NCBI GenBank assembly: GCA_964518765.1
Contig: CAZFJC010000002.1
Coordinates: forward strand, 1 to 64,000
Direction: 5' to 3'
DNA from: CAZPNX01 sp964518765
GTDB taxonomy: Bacteria > Edwardsbacteria > AC1 > EtOH8
Length of the DNA stretch: 64,000 bases
This document shows positions 1 through 8,969 of this stretch, in pieces; position 1 is the first letter of the stretch; each line of letters begins with the position of its first letter. Made by a program: the position numbers and the translations under genes. Under the pieces are notes generated by a model. The model ran no database searches. It was not told the origin of the DNA and was given only the letters and a program-made list of their open reading frames with translations.

Positions 1-1735
1 GCCGGAGGTCGGTGGCGTATCTCTCATCGCCGATCCGAAAATACCCGGCCGCCGGGACCAGCCCGCTGGGCGGTGCTGCCAGATCCCAATCGTCTCGCTC
101 CTGCGAGGTCCCTTCTCCAATACCAAAATAGCAATATCCTATATTATTTACACCGTCCGATATTATCAGCTGGCCCCTCCATCCTTCTGGCCAGTTGTAG
201 CCTCGGCCGGATTTGGTGAACTGTTCATGGCAGGGGATGGACAGTTCATGGACTGACCCATCGGTGACCAGGAAGCTATAGCCGTCGAACGGTTTCATGG
301 CCGCCCCATTGACGCCTCCCAAAACGCTGTCGGGCAGCAGCCACTTGTTCCCGTCGTAGGCGTATGGCCCCTGGACACCTATCATCTGGCTCGAAGCCAG
401 TACTTCATTGAAATCCACATTGAACTGCCAGGGATTGGCCACATCGTTCCAGCCCGGCTGCAAAGCTCGATGGAATGGTTGAGTGGAAAGACGATTCCCC
501 AGGGAGTGTCGGATCGACTCGAAATCTATTCTTAAATCTACCTGGTCAACGCGATGCCGCAGCCAAAAGGCATCCCCAGGTATCATATGCCCGGAACCCC
601 CCGTCGATAATTCCATGTAGCCGTCGTTCTGCCAACGGAAAAGCCGCCATTTGGTGTTGTCGTAGGTCCCCAGATCGTCGGCCACCTGGTCGTGCATGCT
701 TATCTGCTGATAGTCTCCCGGAGCGGAGACCATCCGCCACCGGTCGTATGGCAGGATGGAGGATATCAGGTTCTGCCCCTGCGGGAAGGTCACCTCCTTG
801 ACGTAGAAGGCGTCCGATTCCTGGGGATACCTGGTGAGATTGCCCGATTTATCATAAGCTTTTACTTCGTACATCAGCCCACGCCAAGGGATGTTGGACA
901 GGGGGAGTACATAGTTGTCGCCAGCCTGCAAGATCAACGGTTGGTCATATAAGGTCAACGAACCTCCAGCCGGTCCCAGGCAGAACATAGCGGTATCCAC
1001 TCCGACGTTGTCACTTATCACAAACGGAAGCTGGGCATCGCCGTTGGCGAAGATGGTCATGGTATCGCTGACACTATGGTCGATCAGAGGTGGGATGGTA
1101 TCAACCCAAAATGTCCATTGAGGCGACCAGTCTGACCAGGTTCCGAAATCATCCCCGGAACGGACCCTCCAATGGAAAGGCTGGGAATCCAGGTTAAGTT
1201 GAAAAGGTATGGTGAGCGATGTGCCGAGAACTATATCGACGAACAACGTATGGTAATCTTTGTCCAGCAGCTGCAGCTCATACCTGGTGGCATAGGCATC
1301 CTGCATCCATTGAAAAATCGGCTGCACATTGTTGATGCTAGCGTTGCTGTCGGGCGACATAAGAATCGGAGGTTCGGGCCAGCCGGGGATGATGGTGAAA
1401 ATACGAACCTCGGACCATATCGATGAATCTGTGTTGCCCGGAGCAAAGGCCTTCAGGCGCCAGTAATACTGCCCGTAATTGAAAGTGGTGGAGAATGTCG
1501 TTAAGGTCTCATCGTGGCTGAGGAGCGGAAAGGCAAAAGTGCCAGAGCTGTCAACTTCCAGGAGATAATATTGCGCCTGGGATACCGTGTCCCATGAGAA
1601 GTTTATCAGATGTAGGGTATCGCGGTGATTGTTGACCGGTGTTATCAAGGTAGGTTGTGGCAGCAGGGCCAACAATGGCATAGCTGGTAAAAGCATAACA
1701 GCTACCAGCCAGAATAACGGCTTGACGATTTTCAT
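1..1735 (-). CDS. Secreted repeat protein, C-terminal part cut by window edge
   Basis: The frame is open from an ATG at 1735 to the window edge, giving 578 residues without a stop. It starts with a signal peptide (MKIVKPLFWLVAVMLLLPA-like hydrophobic run) and continues with two fibronectin III-like or Ig-like modules; the pattern Y-Y-W-R-L-K-A and F-H-W-R-V-R repeats about 100 residues apart, typical of FnIII strands. A GGAGGG ribosome site lies 7 bases upstream. It follows the CsgG-like gene by 14 bases, so they are probably cotranscribed. The missing C-terminus may carry the same sorting domain seen in the secreted proteins at 45-62 kb, but that lies outside the window. Function beyond a surface or secreted role is unknown. 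Confidence 0.8.
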   Translation of the reverse strand, partial: MKIVKPLFWLVAVMLLPAMPLLALLPQPTLITPVNNHRDTLHLINFSWDTVSQAQYYLLEVDSSGTFAFPLLSHDETLTTFSTTFNYGQYYWRLKAFAPGNTDSSIWSEVRIFTIIPGWPEPPILMSPDSNASINNVQPIFQWMQDAYATRYELQLLDKDYHTLFVDIVLGTSLTIPFQLNLDSQPFHWRVRSGDDFGTWSDWSPQWTFWVDTIPPLIDHSVSDTMTIFANGDAQLPFVISDNVGVDTAMFCLGPAGGSLTLYDQPLILQAGDNYVLPLSNIPWRGLMYEVKAYDKSGNLTRYPQESDAFYVKEVTFPQGQNLISSILPYDRWRMVSAPGDYQQISMHDQVADDLGTYDNTKWRLFRWQNDGYMELSTGGSGHMIPGDAFWLRHRVDQVDLRIDFESIRHSLGNRLSTQPFHRALQPGWNDVANPWQFNVDFNEVLASSQMIGVQGPYAYDGNKWLLPDSVLGGVNGAAMKPFDGYSFLVTDGSVHELSIPCHEQFTKSGRGYNWPEGWRGQLIISDGVNNIGYCYFGIGEGTSQERDDWDLAAPPSGLVPAAGYFRIGDERYATDLR

Positions 1736-1749
1736 ATTTCCCTCCATTA

Positions 1750-2433
1750 TTACGGCCGCGTCGGCGGCAGGGGGATGGTGTTGTCCACCGGCGAGGTGGT
1801 TGTGGTCTCGCCCCCACCTCCGCCTGCCAGGGCCGCGGCCGCCCCCCCGGCGGCCACCGCCCCGATGCCGGCGTAGAACCACCACTTCTTGTAGATGGGC
1901 TTGGAGACGGCCGCCGGCCTGGCCTGGGGCGCCACCTGCCTGCCGGAAGCCGAGGCCGCCAGGATCTGGGCCACCTGCTTCATCTCGGTGGTTAAGAGCT
2001 TATCTATCTCGCCGGCGTAGTCCCGGGTGACGCTGCGCTCGATGCGCCCGGTCTTGACGCTTATCAGCCTCAGGTTGACGGTGTAGGTGCGGCCCACCTT
2101 GCCCAGCGAGCCGGCGATCATCTTCTCCACCCCGATCAGCTGTCCCACCTCCACGGCGCAGGCGTCGGTGTTGCAGGCCCCGCTCTGCTGGAAGCCCTGC
2201 TCACGCAGGATCTCCTGCATCTTGCCCCGCTCCATGACGTCGAAGGAGCCGGTGTTCAAAAGCTCGCTGCGCAGCCGGTCCGACAGGGCCGAGACCTCGA
2301 CCTCAGGCACGCCTTTGGGCTCCAGCTCCAAAATGGCCACCGAGGCTCTTTTCTGCTCCTGAGCCAGCGCCACGGCTGATAGTGCCATGGCGGCCAGAAG
2401 CAATAGGCAAATTAGGACGGCCGTCTTTCTCAT
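1750..2433 (-). CDS. CsgG/LpoB-like envelope protein
   Basis: A 227-residue protein with an N-terminal signal peptide (residues 1-24). Residues 30-160 have the CsgG-family pattern: an A-I-L-E-L start, then L-S-D-R-L-R-S-E-L, V-M-E-R-G-K-M-Q-E-I-L-x-E-Q-G-F, and A-V-E-V-G-Q-L-I-G-V-E-K-M-I-x-G-S-L. Family members form or regulate outer-membrane export and cell-wall assemblies. A glycine/alanine-rich stretch near residue 190-210 (WWFYAGIGAVAAGGAAAAL) could be a membrane segment and is not part of classic CsgG. No lipobox cysteine is visible, unlike curli CsgG. It has its own promoter at 2480-2508 and an AAGGAG ribosome site, and probably drives the secreted protein downstream. Confidence 0.75.
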   Translation of the reverse strand: MRKTAVLICLLLLAAMALSAVALAQEQKRASVAILELEPKGVPEVEVSALSDRLRSELLNTGSFDVMERGKMQEILREQGFQQSGACNTDACAVEVGQLIGVEKMIAGSLGKVGRTYTVNLRLISVKTGRIERSVTRDYAGEIDKLLTTEMKQVAQILAASASGRQVAPQARPAAVSKPIYKKWWFYAGIGAVAAGGAAAALAGGGGGETTTTSPVDNTIPLPPTRP

Positions 2434-2479
2434 GGTCGCTCCTTTTTATTTTATGCCTTGTAACTTATAGCCAGGGACA

Positions 2480-2508
2480 AATTTACTATGAACGGCAGAA
2501 AAAGTCAA
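2480..2508 (-). promoter_or_regulatory. Sigma-70-type promoter of the CsgG-like gene
   Basis: On the minus strand TTGACT (2503-2508) is followed by a 17-base spacer and TAAATT (2480-2485). The start codon lies 47 bases below the -10 box. Prediction from sequence only. Confidence 0.6.
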
Positions 2509-2541
2509 GAGAAATTTCATCTGCCCTGTCCAATGCCTAGG

Positions 2542-3756
2542 CTAATGACCGTTGTGTTCGGCCGGCTGAATACCATCGGCTTCGAAGGGGATGCCGAGGC
2601 GCCGGCAAAGGGCCCCCATCCGCTCCACCAGCTCCCGGTGCCTGACGGTCGAGCAGAGCCTTGAGGCCTCCCTGGCTAGTTCCCTGGCAGCATCTGCCTC
2701 CCCGTCATCGAGCATCATCTCGGCTGCCAATATAGATGCCTCTAATTTTATGATAACGTTGCCTATCCCTTCGGCCAGTTCCAGCGCCTGACGCACGATG
2801 GGCAGAGATTCTGCGCCTCTACCGGATTCCTTTAGCGCCCTACCCTTAACCATGAGAGCGTTCGCCTCTAACGATGTCATACCGTATCGCCTGGCCGTAT
2901 CCACCGCCTGGTCCATCAGCTTCAGGGCCAGGGCCTCCTCGCCAAGCCGCCATTTTGCCTCCCCCATGCGCTGCTGGGCCAGGAAGGCGAACTGGTGGTT
3001 CTCCATATCCCTGGCATGCCCCAAGGCCGTCTCGAAGCAGCGGTAGGCCTCCTCGTATTCCCCCAGCTGCATCTTGAGGTCCCCGATGCTGCCCATGGCC
3101 TGCAGGATACCGAGCTTGTCGCCCATCCTTTCCGACAACCGTAGTTTTTCATCCAGGGCCTGCATGGCCTTTTGGAAATCTCCGGTTTGGATATAAAGCA
3201 GCCCCAGGTTGCCTTGGGCCAGCGAAATACCGTGAATGTCCGACAACTCTTCCGCGATCCTCAAGAGAATCCGGAACCTATCCAGCGATTGGTCATAATC
3301 TCCCAGCTTGGCATACATGATTCCTAAATTGCCGTTGCAGCTCGCCTCTCCACGGCGGTTGCCCAACTTACGGCACAACTCCAGCGACCTCTGGTAGCAC
3401 TCGATGGACTTGACATGCTTTCCCAGGTCCTCGTAGAAGAATCCGAAGTTCTTCAACATGTCCGATTCCAGAATCTCATCGATAACATCCTGATAACGCT
3501 CAGCGGTTTCCTCCAGCAACTCCAGGGCCTCCTGGTTAAGGCCTCTGAAGCCCATCAGCATGGCCAGCCTGTTCTTCAGTCCGGCTACCGTATAGCGGTC
3601 TCCGCTCTCCCCGATGAATCTAATTCCCTCACGATAGATGGTCTCCGCCTCGGCCCAATTGCCGATCCGGAAAAGAACTTCGGCCTTCCCCAGCATCACC
3701 TGCAGGGGATAGTACTTATTTTCTTCGGATTGTATCCAATGAATTTTGGGACGCAT
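2542..3756 (-). CDS. TPR-repeat protein
   Basis: A 404-residue protein made almost wholly of tetratricopeptide repeats, with the usual A/G-Y/F pattern (for example A-E-A-E-T-I-Y, S-I-E-C-Y-Q-R-S-L-E-L, Y-D-Q-S-L-D-R-F, E-A-Y-R-C-F-E-T-A-L). No signal peptide or enzymatic domain is seen, so it is probably a cytoplasmic scaffold. The ATG at 3756 has a TTGGAGGCG ribosome site 9 bases upstream; a GTG at 3777 that overlaps the HEAT gene stop would add seven residues but has no good ribosome site. It is the last gene of the run that starts at 8235. Partner unknown. Confidence 0.8.
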   Translation of the reverse strand: MRPKIHWIQSEENKYYPLQVMLGKAEVLFRIGNWAEAETIYREGIRFIGESGDRYTVAGLKNRLAMLMGFRGLNQEALELLEETAERYQDVIDEILESDMLKNFGFFYEDLGKHVKSIECYQRSLELCRKLGNRRGEASCNGNLGIMYAKLGDYDQSLDRFRILLRIAEELSDIHGISLAQGNLGLLYIQTGDFQKAMQALDEKLRLSERMGDKLGILQAMGSIGDLKMQLGEYEEAYRCFETALGHARDMENHQFAFLAQQRMGEAKWRLGEEALALKLMDQAVDTARRYGMTSLEANALMVKGRALKESGRGAESLPIVRQALELAEGIGNVIIKLEASILAAEMMLDDGEADAARELAREASRLCSTVRHRELVERMGALCRRLGIPFEADGIQPAEHNGH

Positions 3757-3773
3757 CCGCGATTCGCCTCCAA

Positions 3774-5147
3774 TCACTCGGCCGCTTCTTTTAGAAATCC
3801 CTTCTCCATCAGCTCTAGGGCCAAGGCTAGAGCCAGATCGTGCTCCCCGCCGCCCACCCGGCGTTTGTCGGCATAGTCCCTGGCGCTCCTGAACCCCAGC
3901 AGAACGGCCCCGGCCTCGGCCGCTCGGCGGCGCCGGTCACGGTCGGAGGAGAAGAGCTGCTGGACGATGTTCTCCCCCCGGATGACGTGGCCGTGCAGCA
4001 CCGCCCATTCCTTCCAGGCCTGGTAGCCGGTGCCGGCGTCGGTCCCGGTTATCCGCCTCAGCCCGGCCAGTATGGCCGACCGGCTGTTCTCGAAGCTCCT
4101 GCGGTTGAAGCTCTGGCTCAGGCCGTCGAGCACCGTCCAGATGCCGGCGGTCATCACCGAGGCGATGGCGTTGAAGGTGGCCGACTGGTGCTCCCGGTAC
4201 TCCTCGTCCAGAAGCGGCACCAGGTAGGGCACGGCCTCGGACCGCCCCAGCTCGGCCAGCCGCACCCCGGCCAGCATGCGGGTGCGCTGCTCCCTAGCGC
4301 TTCTGGCCAGCCTTCCCAGGCCGGCCGAGATCTCGGCATCGTACTGGGCGCGGAACGAGGCTATGCCGCCGCGGGCCAGTATCTCGCTGCCAGAGGAAAG
4401 GGCCTTGAGGTATGTTTTTCTCTTCAGCTCCTGGTCACCCCACTTGGCCACCGCCTGATAGGCTACCAACACCTCGGCGTCCTCCCCCCCCTTGTCGAGG
4501 ATGCCGGTGAAAAGGGGCAGATCCCGGGCGCTGCCCCGCTCCGCCAGGAATCCCAGGGCCACGATGCGCACCTCCGGGTCCTCGACCAGCCCCGAGAAGT
4601 ACTGGTAGTTGTCCGGATATTCCTTGGCCAGAAGGCCGGCGGCCTTTCTCCGGTCGGGCGAGCCCCGGTCGGCCACTATGGACTTAAGGAAGAACTCGGC
4701 CTCCCTGGTCCTGGTGGCGGCCGCGTCGCTCAGCAGGTTTTCCCGCTTTTTGGCGTCCGTTTCCTCCCGGTATGCCTCGGCCACCTCCGCGGCGAAACTC
4801 GGCATCCTCGTCTTCAGGCCGCTGGCGATCTCGCTACGCACCATGTGGTTGTCCATCATCTCCCGCACCAGACGGCGCCTGACCTCGGGCTGGTCGTAGA
4901 GAAAAAGGCCGTCGATGGCGGCGTATTGGTTCCAGTAGTGCTCGTCGTCCAGCAGATTCAGAAGCCGCTCCTTGGCCTCGGCTGTGCCCAGCCTTCCCAG
5001 CTGGCGGCCCATCTCCCTCTTTTTGTGCAGGAACCCCTCCTTGATGATGGCCTGGTAGAGCCGCTCCGGCTGGCTCTGGGCCGGCAGTTGGGCGGCCGTC
5101 ATAAGAGCGAAGGCGGCCGCCAGCAGGATGATCGGCGATTTTCTCAC
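3774..5147 (-). CDS. Exported HEAT-repeat protein
   Basis: A 457-residue protein beginning at GTG with a signal peptide (MRKSPIILLAAAFALMTAAQ). The mature part has helical HEAT-like repeats, visible as recurring G-R-L-G-x-x-E-A and L-x-x-L-L-D-D-E-x-x-x-x-R blocks (for example near residues 50-75 and 300-330, A-E-L-G-R-S-E-A-V-P-Y-L-V-P-L-L-D). Such proteins act as periplasmic scaffolds; no catalytic motif is visible. It begins 9 bases after the nadR stop, and its stop overlaps the alternative start of the TPR gene, so the two repeat proteins look translationally linked. Confidence 0.78.
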   Translation of the reverse strand: MRKSPIILLAAAFALMTAAQLPAQSQPERLYQAIIKEGFLHKKREMGRQLGRLGTAEAKERLLNLLDDEHYWNQYAAIDGLFLYDQPEVRRRLVREMMDNHMVRSEIASGLKTRMPSFAAEVAEAYREETDAKKRENLLSDAAATRTREAEFFLKSIVADRGSPDRRKAAGLLAKEYPDNYQYFSGLVEDPEVRIVALGFLAERGSARDLPLFTGILDKGGEDAEVLVAYQAVAKWGDQELKRKTYLKALSSGSEILARGGIASFRAQYDAEISAGLGRLARSAREQRTRMLAGVRLAELGRSEAVPYLVPLLDEEYREHQSATFNAIASVMTAGIWTVLDGLSQSFNRRSFENSRSAILAGLRRITGTDAGTGYQAWKEWAVLHGHVIRGENIVQQLFSSDRDRRRRAAEAGAVLLGFRSARDYADKRRVGGGEHDLALALALELMEKGFLKEAAE

Positions 5148-5156
5148 GGCTGGTGT

Positions 5157-6176
5157 TTAATGGTTGTCTGATAATTGACCCCTCAATTCCGGCCATCTAC
5201 CGACTATGGCCTCCTCGGCCCGGCGCTGCCGCTCCTCCCATTTTCCGCTGATCAGCACGTATTCGGCGCCGATGGCCTCCAGCTCGGCCCTGAAGCGCTC
5301 CATATGCTCCTCCCGCTTATGGCCGCAGTCCCGCTGGGGATCGGCCACCCAGGGCACATCGATATCCAACAGAAGGTAGAGGTCGTAGCGGTTGGCCGCG
5401 GCGATCCAAGGCTCAAACTCCGGGGTCCGGCCGAAGAAATCCTGCCAGTAGATCTTGGTGGTTAGGTGGTCGGTGTCCACGAACAGCACCCGATTGGCCA
5501 GCGGCGCCCTTTTCAGGATCTCCCGGGCGTGCAGCTCGGCGATCTCCGCCATCTGGCGTTCCTCGACCGGCAGGCGGTTGTCGTTATTCTCCTCGAGGTA
5601 AACCCTGGCCATCTCCGGCACATGGAGGGTTCCGAACCTCCGGGCCAAACGCTCGGCCATCACCGTCTTGCCGGTGCTCTCCGGCCCGTAGAGGCAAATC
5701 CTCTTGGCGTAATGCGCTCTGACCGGCGGCGGCAGGTAGTCCCAATGCGCCAGGGGATGGCGCCTGATCGCGGACCCGGACACCGGGATCATCTTCCTCT
5801 GGGGATCGAACGGCACATGCAGGATCCCCATATACTCGGCCAAGAACGCTCCGTACTCCTCGGAGCTGAACAGCACGTCGGCCTCGGGATATCTCTTACC
5901 CAGGTAGTCGGCCCAGACCTTGGAGACCCTCCGGTCGGCCTTGGGCGCCTGGGGCAGGTCCTCCTCGGTGTAATCGATGGTGATCCTGCCGTTCCCGTCG
6001 GCCAGGGACCTGAGCCACTCCAGCCTGACGGGGCCGGGGATGGGCTCGTCCGGGCGGGCCCCCAGAAGCACCACCAGCCGGCCGCACCGCCTGGCGGCGA
6101 AATCGATCAGGGCCAGGTGGCCGTTGTGGGGCGGCAGGAACTTGCCTATCACCAGGCCGGTGGTCGCCTGCCTCAC
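5157..6176 (-). CDS. nadR: NadR-type NMN adenylyltransferase / nicotinamide riboside kinase
   Basis: A 339-residue bifunctional enzyme. Residues 1-165 form the nucleotidyltransferase domain, with G-K-F-L-P-P-H-N-G-H near residue 10 and V-S-G-S-A-I-R near 150; it makes NAD from NMN and ATP. The second half is a P-loop kinase with G-P-E-S-T-G-K-T, which phosphorylates nicotinamide riboside. The N-terminal DNA-binding domain of enterobacterial NadR is absent, so it is an enzyme rather than a repressor. The GTG start at 6176 overlaps the pnuC stop (GTGA). Next to the transporter PnuC, this gives a complete two-gene route from external nicotinamide riboside to NAD. Confidence 0.93.
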   Translation of the reverse strand: MRQATTGLVIGKFLPPHNGHLALIDFAARRCGRLVVLLGARPDEPIPGPVRLEWLRSLADGNGRITIDYTEEDLPQAPKADRRVSKVWADYLGKRYPEADVLFSSEEYGAFLAEYMGILHVPFDPQRKMIPVSGSAIRRHPLAHWDYLPPPVRAHYAKRICLYGPESTGKTVMAERLARRFGTLHVPEMARVYLEENNDNRLPVEERQMAEIAELHAREILKRAPLANRVLFVDTDHLTTKIYWQDFFGRTPEFEPWIAAANRYDLYLLLDIDVPWVADPQRDCGHKREEHMERFRAELEAIGAEYVLISGKWEERQRRAEEAIVGRWPELRGQLSDNH

Positions 6177-6868
6177 GCCGCCGCCTTCGCCAGCCGGTAG
6201 CTTTGGCGCTCCCTCCTCCATCCCCAAAAACCGTAGAAGGCGATGCAGCCGAAGACGAGGTACTCCAGGGCCACCAGGTTGACTCCCTTCAAAAAATAAA
6301 TCGCCAGCGCCAGCGCGTCCACCGTCATCCAAAAAAGCCAGCACTCAAGCTTCTTCCGGGCCATGATAAACTGGGCCTGGACGGACAGCACCGCCACCGC
6401 CGAGTCGGCGAAGGGGAAGGCGGCCGGCTCCGGAAAGAAACGCGGCAGCATCAGGTGGACGTTCTTTATGAAAGCGCCGAATGCCAGGCTGGCCGACAGG
6501 CCGGCCGCCAGGAGCAAAAGCAGGTGGCTCCGCCGCAGGGTCGATATCCTGAGCTGGCGGCGGAGGTTGGACTCCTGGGGCGACCGGGGGTGGGTCCAGC
6601 GCCACCAGCCGTAGACGCTGGTAGCCAGATAGTAGACCTGGAGCAGCATGTCCGAGTAAAGCCGCAACTGGAAGAACATCACGAAGAAGAAGGCGGCGTT
6701 GGCCATCCCCACCGGCCAGCACCATACTTTCTCCCTGGCCGTCAGCCAGACGCAGGCCAGGCCGGTGGCCGTCCCCAAAAACTCCAGATAGGACAGCCGG
6801 TAGCCCAGCAGCTCCACGAAGGCGACCCGCAGGTCGAACAGCCCGGTGACAAGTTCCATCATTTCCAT
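6173..6868 (-). CDS. pnuC: PnuC nicotinamide riboside transporter
   Basis: A 231-residue integral membrane protein with about seven hydrophobic segments. It has the PnuC hallmarks: Y-L-E-F-L-G-T-A-T-G-L-A-C-V-W-L near residue 25, W-C-W-P-V-G-M-A-N-A-A-F-F-F, and Y-Y-L-A-T-S-V-Y-G-W-W-R-W near residue 80. It imports nicotinamide riboside by facilitated diffusion, with trapping by the NadR kinase encoded next. Three ATGs (6868, 6862, 6859) are possible; the second gives an ATGA overlap with the ligase stop. Confidence 0.92.
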   Translation of the reverse strand: MEMMELVTGLFDLRVAFVELLGYRLSYLEFLGTATGLACVWLTAREKVWCWPVGMANAAFFFVMFFQLRLYSDMLLQVYYLATSVYGWWRWTHPRSPQESNLRRQLRISTLRRSHLLLLLAAGLSASLAFGAFIKNVHLMLPRFFPEPAAFPFADSAVAVLSVQAQFIMARKKLECWLFWMTVDALALAIYFLKGVNLVALEYLVFGCIAFYGFWGWRRERQSYRLAKAAA

Positions 6869-8235
6869 TCGGCGATGAAGGGTTTCAGGTCCGATCGTTC
6901 TTCAAAATCATGCTTCTCCAGCTCTACCTTAACCTCTCCCCCGAAAAGAAAGGCTATCTCCTGGGACAAGCTGCCGGCGAAGAAGTCCAAATTGGGGGAC
7001 TCCAGCCTGGCCAGCAACGAAAGGTCTTCCCTCTGCAGGCACTGGTGGCGCCTGACCGGATACTGCCTGAGGATGCGGCTGATATCGATCGGATTCACCC
7101 GGCCGCCCGAGGGAGTGCGGAAAAGCACCGGCCGCCTGGCTTCCGCCAGCCTCAGAAGCGGCGCCGGGTCGTCGGACTTGCCGTGGCCGTGCCACATCAT
7201 CCCCCGGTCTCCGGTGCGGTAGCGCAGCAGCGGCAGGAAAGGGTTGCGCCCCCCGGTGACGCAGATCTCACCGGCCTCCCCGTCGGACAGGCGCCGTCCC
7301 TGTTCGTCCACAATCTCCACATAGATATCGTTGGGGAGTATCTGGAATAGCGAGGGATCCTCCGGCCTGGAAAATGCGATCGGCCCTGTCTCGTTCAGTG
7401 AGTAGAGGTCCACCACCGGGCAGCCAAAGGTTTTTCGGATTTGAGACACCACTTCGGGCGTCAGGGCCAGGGCGCAGGATATAAAGGCTTTCGGTTTGCA
7501 TTCGACTCCCAGCCTTATCAGCTCCTCGAAGGCAATGGGGTCCCCGGAGACGAAGGCCGGGGCCATGTCGGCTATGTACCTGGCGGCGGAGCCTTCCCCG
7601 GGCCAAGCGCCGGGGTCGAGGTTGACCTTGGCGAAGCCGGCCCCGCCCAAAAGCGAATGGACGGTGTTGTAGACGATGGTCTTCCTCTGGAAGCAAACCT
7701 GGATGGCCGCCACCATGGTGTGGTCATATCTCACGCAGACTCCGTGCCGGCGCAGGCAGTATTGGATCAGCGGATCGTAGCAACCGATGGCCCTTGGGTG
7801 GTTGGGGGCCAGGATGGGATGGCCGGTGGTGCCCGAGGTGGGGTTGACTATCAGCCGGTCCAGCGGTTCGTCCGCCGGAATGATCTCCTCCAGCCTCTGC
7901 TGCAGATCGGCGCGGGACATGGTGGGTATGCGGCCGAACTCCCGGGCCGGGTCGATTCCCTGCAGCGCCCTGGAAAACCAGGCCGACCGGCCTTTCAGTT
8001 TCAGGGTCCATTCGGCCATGGCGGCCGGGATCGCGCCCGCCTCCCTCTCGCGGTCCCCTTCTAAGTCCTCCTCGAACCGGCGGACGAAGGCCGCATCCTC
8101 CTCGGTGATGCGGTCGCCCATCTGGGTGTTCCAGGCCGGCGCGTCGGGGTGCTCCTGCATCTTGATCAGGATCTCCCGCCACTCGGACCGCCACCGGGGG
8201 GTACGCTCGATTACCGCCTCGACCGATGACAGCAT
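6859..8235 (-). CDS. PaaK/CapK-like AMP-forming ligase
   Basis: A 458-residue member of the adenylate-forming superfamily related to phenylacetate-CoA ligase and coenzyme F390 synthetase. The AMP-binding P-loop reads N-P-T-S-G-T-T-G-H-P near residue 130, followed by Y-S-L-N-E-T-G-P-I near residue 275 and Y-R-T-G-D-R-G near 340. The substrate cannot be told from the sequence. It heads the ligase-pnuC-nadR-HEAT-TPR run, so a link to NAD metabolism is possible but unproven. Confidence 0.8.
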   Translation of the reverse strand: MLSSVEAVIERTPRWRSEWREILIKMQEHPDAPAWNTQMGDRITEEDAAFVRRFEEDLEGDREREAGAIPAAMAEWTLKLKGRSAWFSRALQGIDPAREFGRIPTMSRADLQQRLEEIIPADEPLDRLIVNPTSGTTGHPILAPNHPRAIGCYDPLIQYCLRRHGVCVRYDHTMVAAIQVCFQRKTIVYNTVHSLLGGAGFAKVNLDPGAWPGEGSAARYIADMAPAFVSGDPIAFEELIRLGVECKPKAFISCALALTPEVVSQIRKTFGCPVVDLYSLNETGPIAFSRPEDPSLFQILPNDIYVEIVDEQGRRLSDGEAGEICVTGGRNPFLPLLRYRTGDRGMMWHGHGKSDDPAPLLRLAEARRPVLFRTPSGGRVNPIDISRILRQYPVRRHQCLQREDLSLLARLESPNLDFFAGSLSQEIAFLFGGEVKVELEKHDFEERSDLKPFIAEWK

Positions 8236-8282
8236 TTCTTAACCGCTGGTATGGCTTTATTACTATATATAGATAGTGCAAG

Positions 8283-8900
8283 CTATTCCCGGGTCATCTT
8301 GGAGGCGGCCTCCTCGGCGGCCTTGCGGGCCATGGCCTCGCGGATCTCTCGAGCCCGCCGCTGGGCCTCCCTGGTCCTCTCGGTCAGCCTGGCCCGCTCC
8401 ACCGAGTCCAGCGCCGCCAGCCGGTCGCGGGCCTGGGCCTCGCTCTCGCCCTCGGGCAGGAGGCCCATGGCGGCCAACATCAGCCTGGCCATCTCCTCGC
8501 GCCCCTCGGGGTCCTCCAGGAAATACGAGGCCTTGGCAAGCTTGGCCAGCTCGTCAAATCCGTTGGCGAGAAAGCCCGCCAGCCTCCCTGGAAGGTCCGA
8601 TCCCTGATCCTTGGCAGCCAGCTCCGACAGCCACCGGTCGAAGCACAGGTAACAGGCGACCTGGACGATTTGAAGCAGGTTGATGTTCCTGGTCCGGAAA
8701 TGCCTGAAGAAGGCAGCGCATCCCTCCGGGGAAAGCATCGACCCGCCCAGCTCCAGCAGCAGGTCGGAGACCACGCCCGCGGTGGATACGATCTCCGATT
8801 CGGGGGAGACGATCCTTGGCCTGTCGAGCACCGATGGCGGCGCCTGGGCCAGCCGGTGGGTGAGGTAGGTGATGCTGGGGCCGGTTCTGTTTGCCGTCAT
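8283..8900 (-). CDS. Unknown 205-residue protein of the MoxR-VWA unit
   Basis: I do not recognise this family. The protein is soluble and mainly helical; residues 150-205 are rich in Arg, Glu and Ala (R-A-R-L-T-E-R-T-R-E-A-Q-R-R-A-R-E) and should form a coiled coil. No signal peptide or catalytic motif is seen. It starts 45 bases after the VWA gene stop with a stem-loop in the gap, and is the last of four same-strand genes starting with moxR, so it is probably an accessory subunit. Confidence 0.72.
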   Translation of the reverse strand: MTANRTGPSITYLTHRLAQAPPSVLDRPRIVSPESEIVSTAGVVSDLLLELGGSMLSPEGCAAFFRHFRTRNINLLQIVQVACYLCFDRWLSELAAKDQGSDLPGRLAGFLANGFDELAKLAKASYFLEDPEGREEMARLMLAAMGLLPEGESEAQARDRLAALDSVERARLTERTREAQRRAREIREAMARKAAEEAASKMTRE

Positions 8901-8921
8901 GTATATGGATCTAGCTGGTTC

Positions 8922-8969
8922 ACCACCCCTCGCTTCCCTCCGTGATCAAGGAAGGGATTTTGGGGTGGT
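8922..8969. other. Stem-loop spanning the stop of the VWA gene
   Basis: ACCACCCC at 8922-8929 pairs with GGGGTGGT at 8962-8969, and CTTCC/GGAAG (8933-8937 / 8950-8954) lie inside. The VWA stop codon is at 8946-8948. There is no T-run, so it does not look like a terminator; it may protect or process the message. Confidence 0.4.

Noticed and set aside
3840..5171. 443-residue frame on the plus strand
   Set aside because: Antisense of the HEAT-repeat gene, with Gly, Pro, Leu and Val in GC-driven proportions; no domain.
8246..8275. AT-rich repeat as an operator or promoter
   Set aside because: TATATATAG elements lack a convincing -35 box and the palindrome is imperfect.
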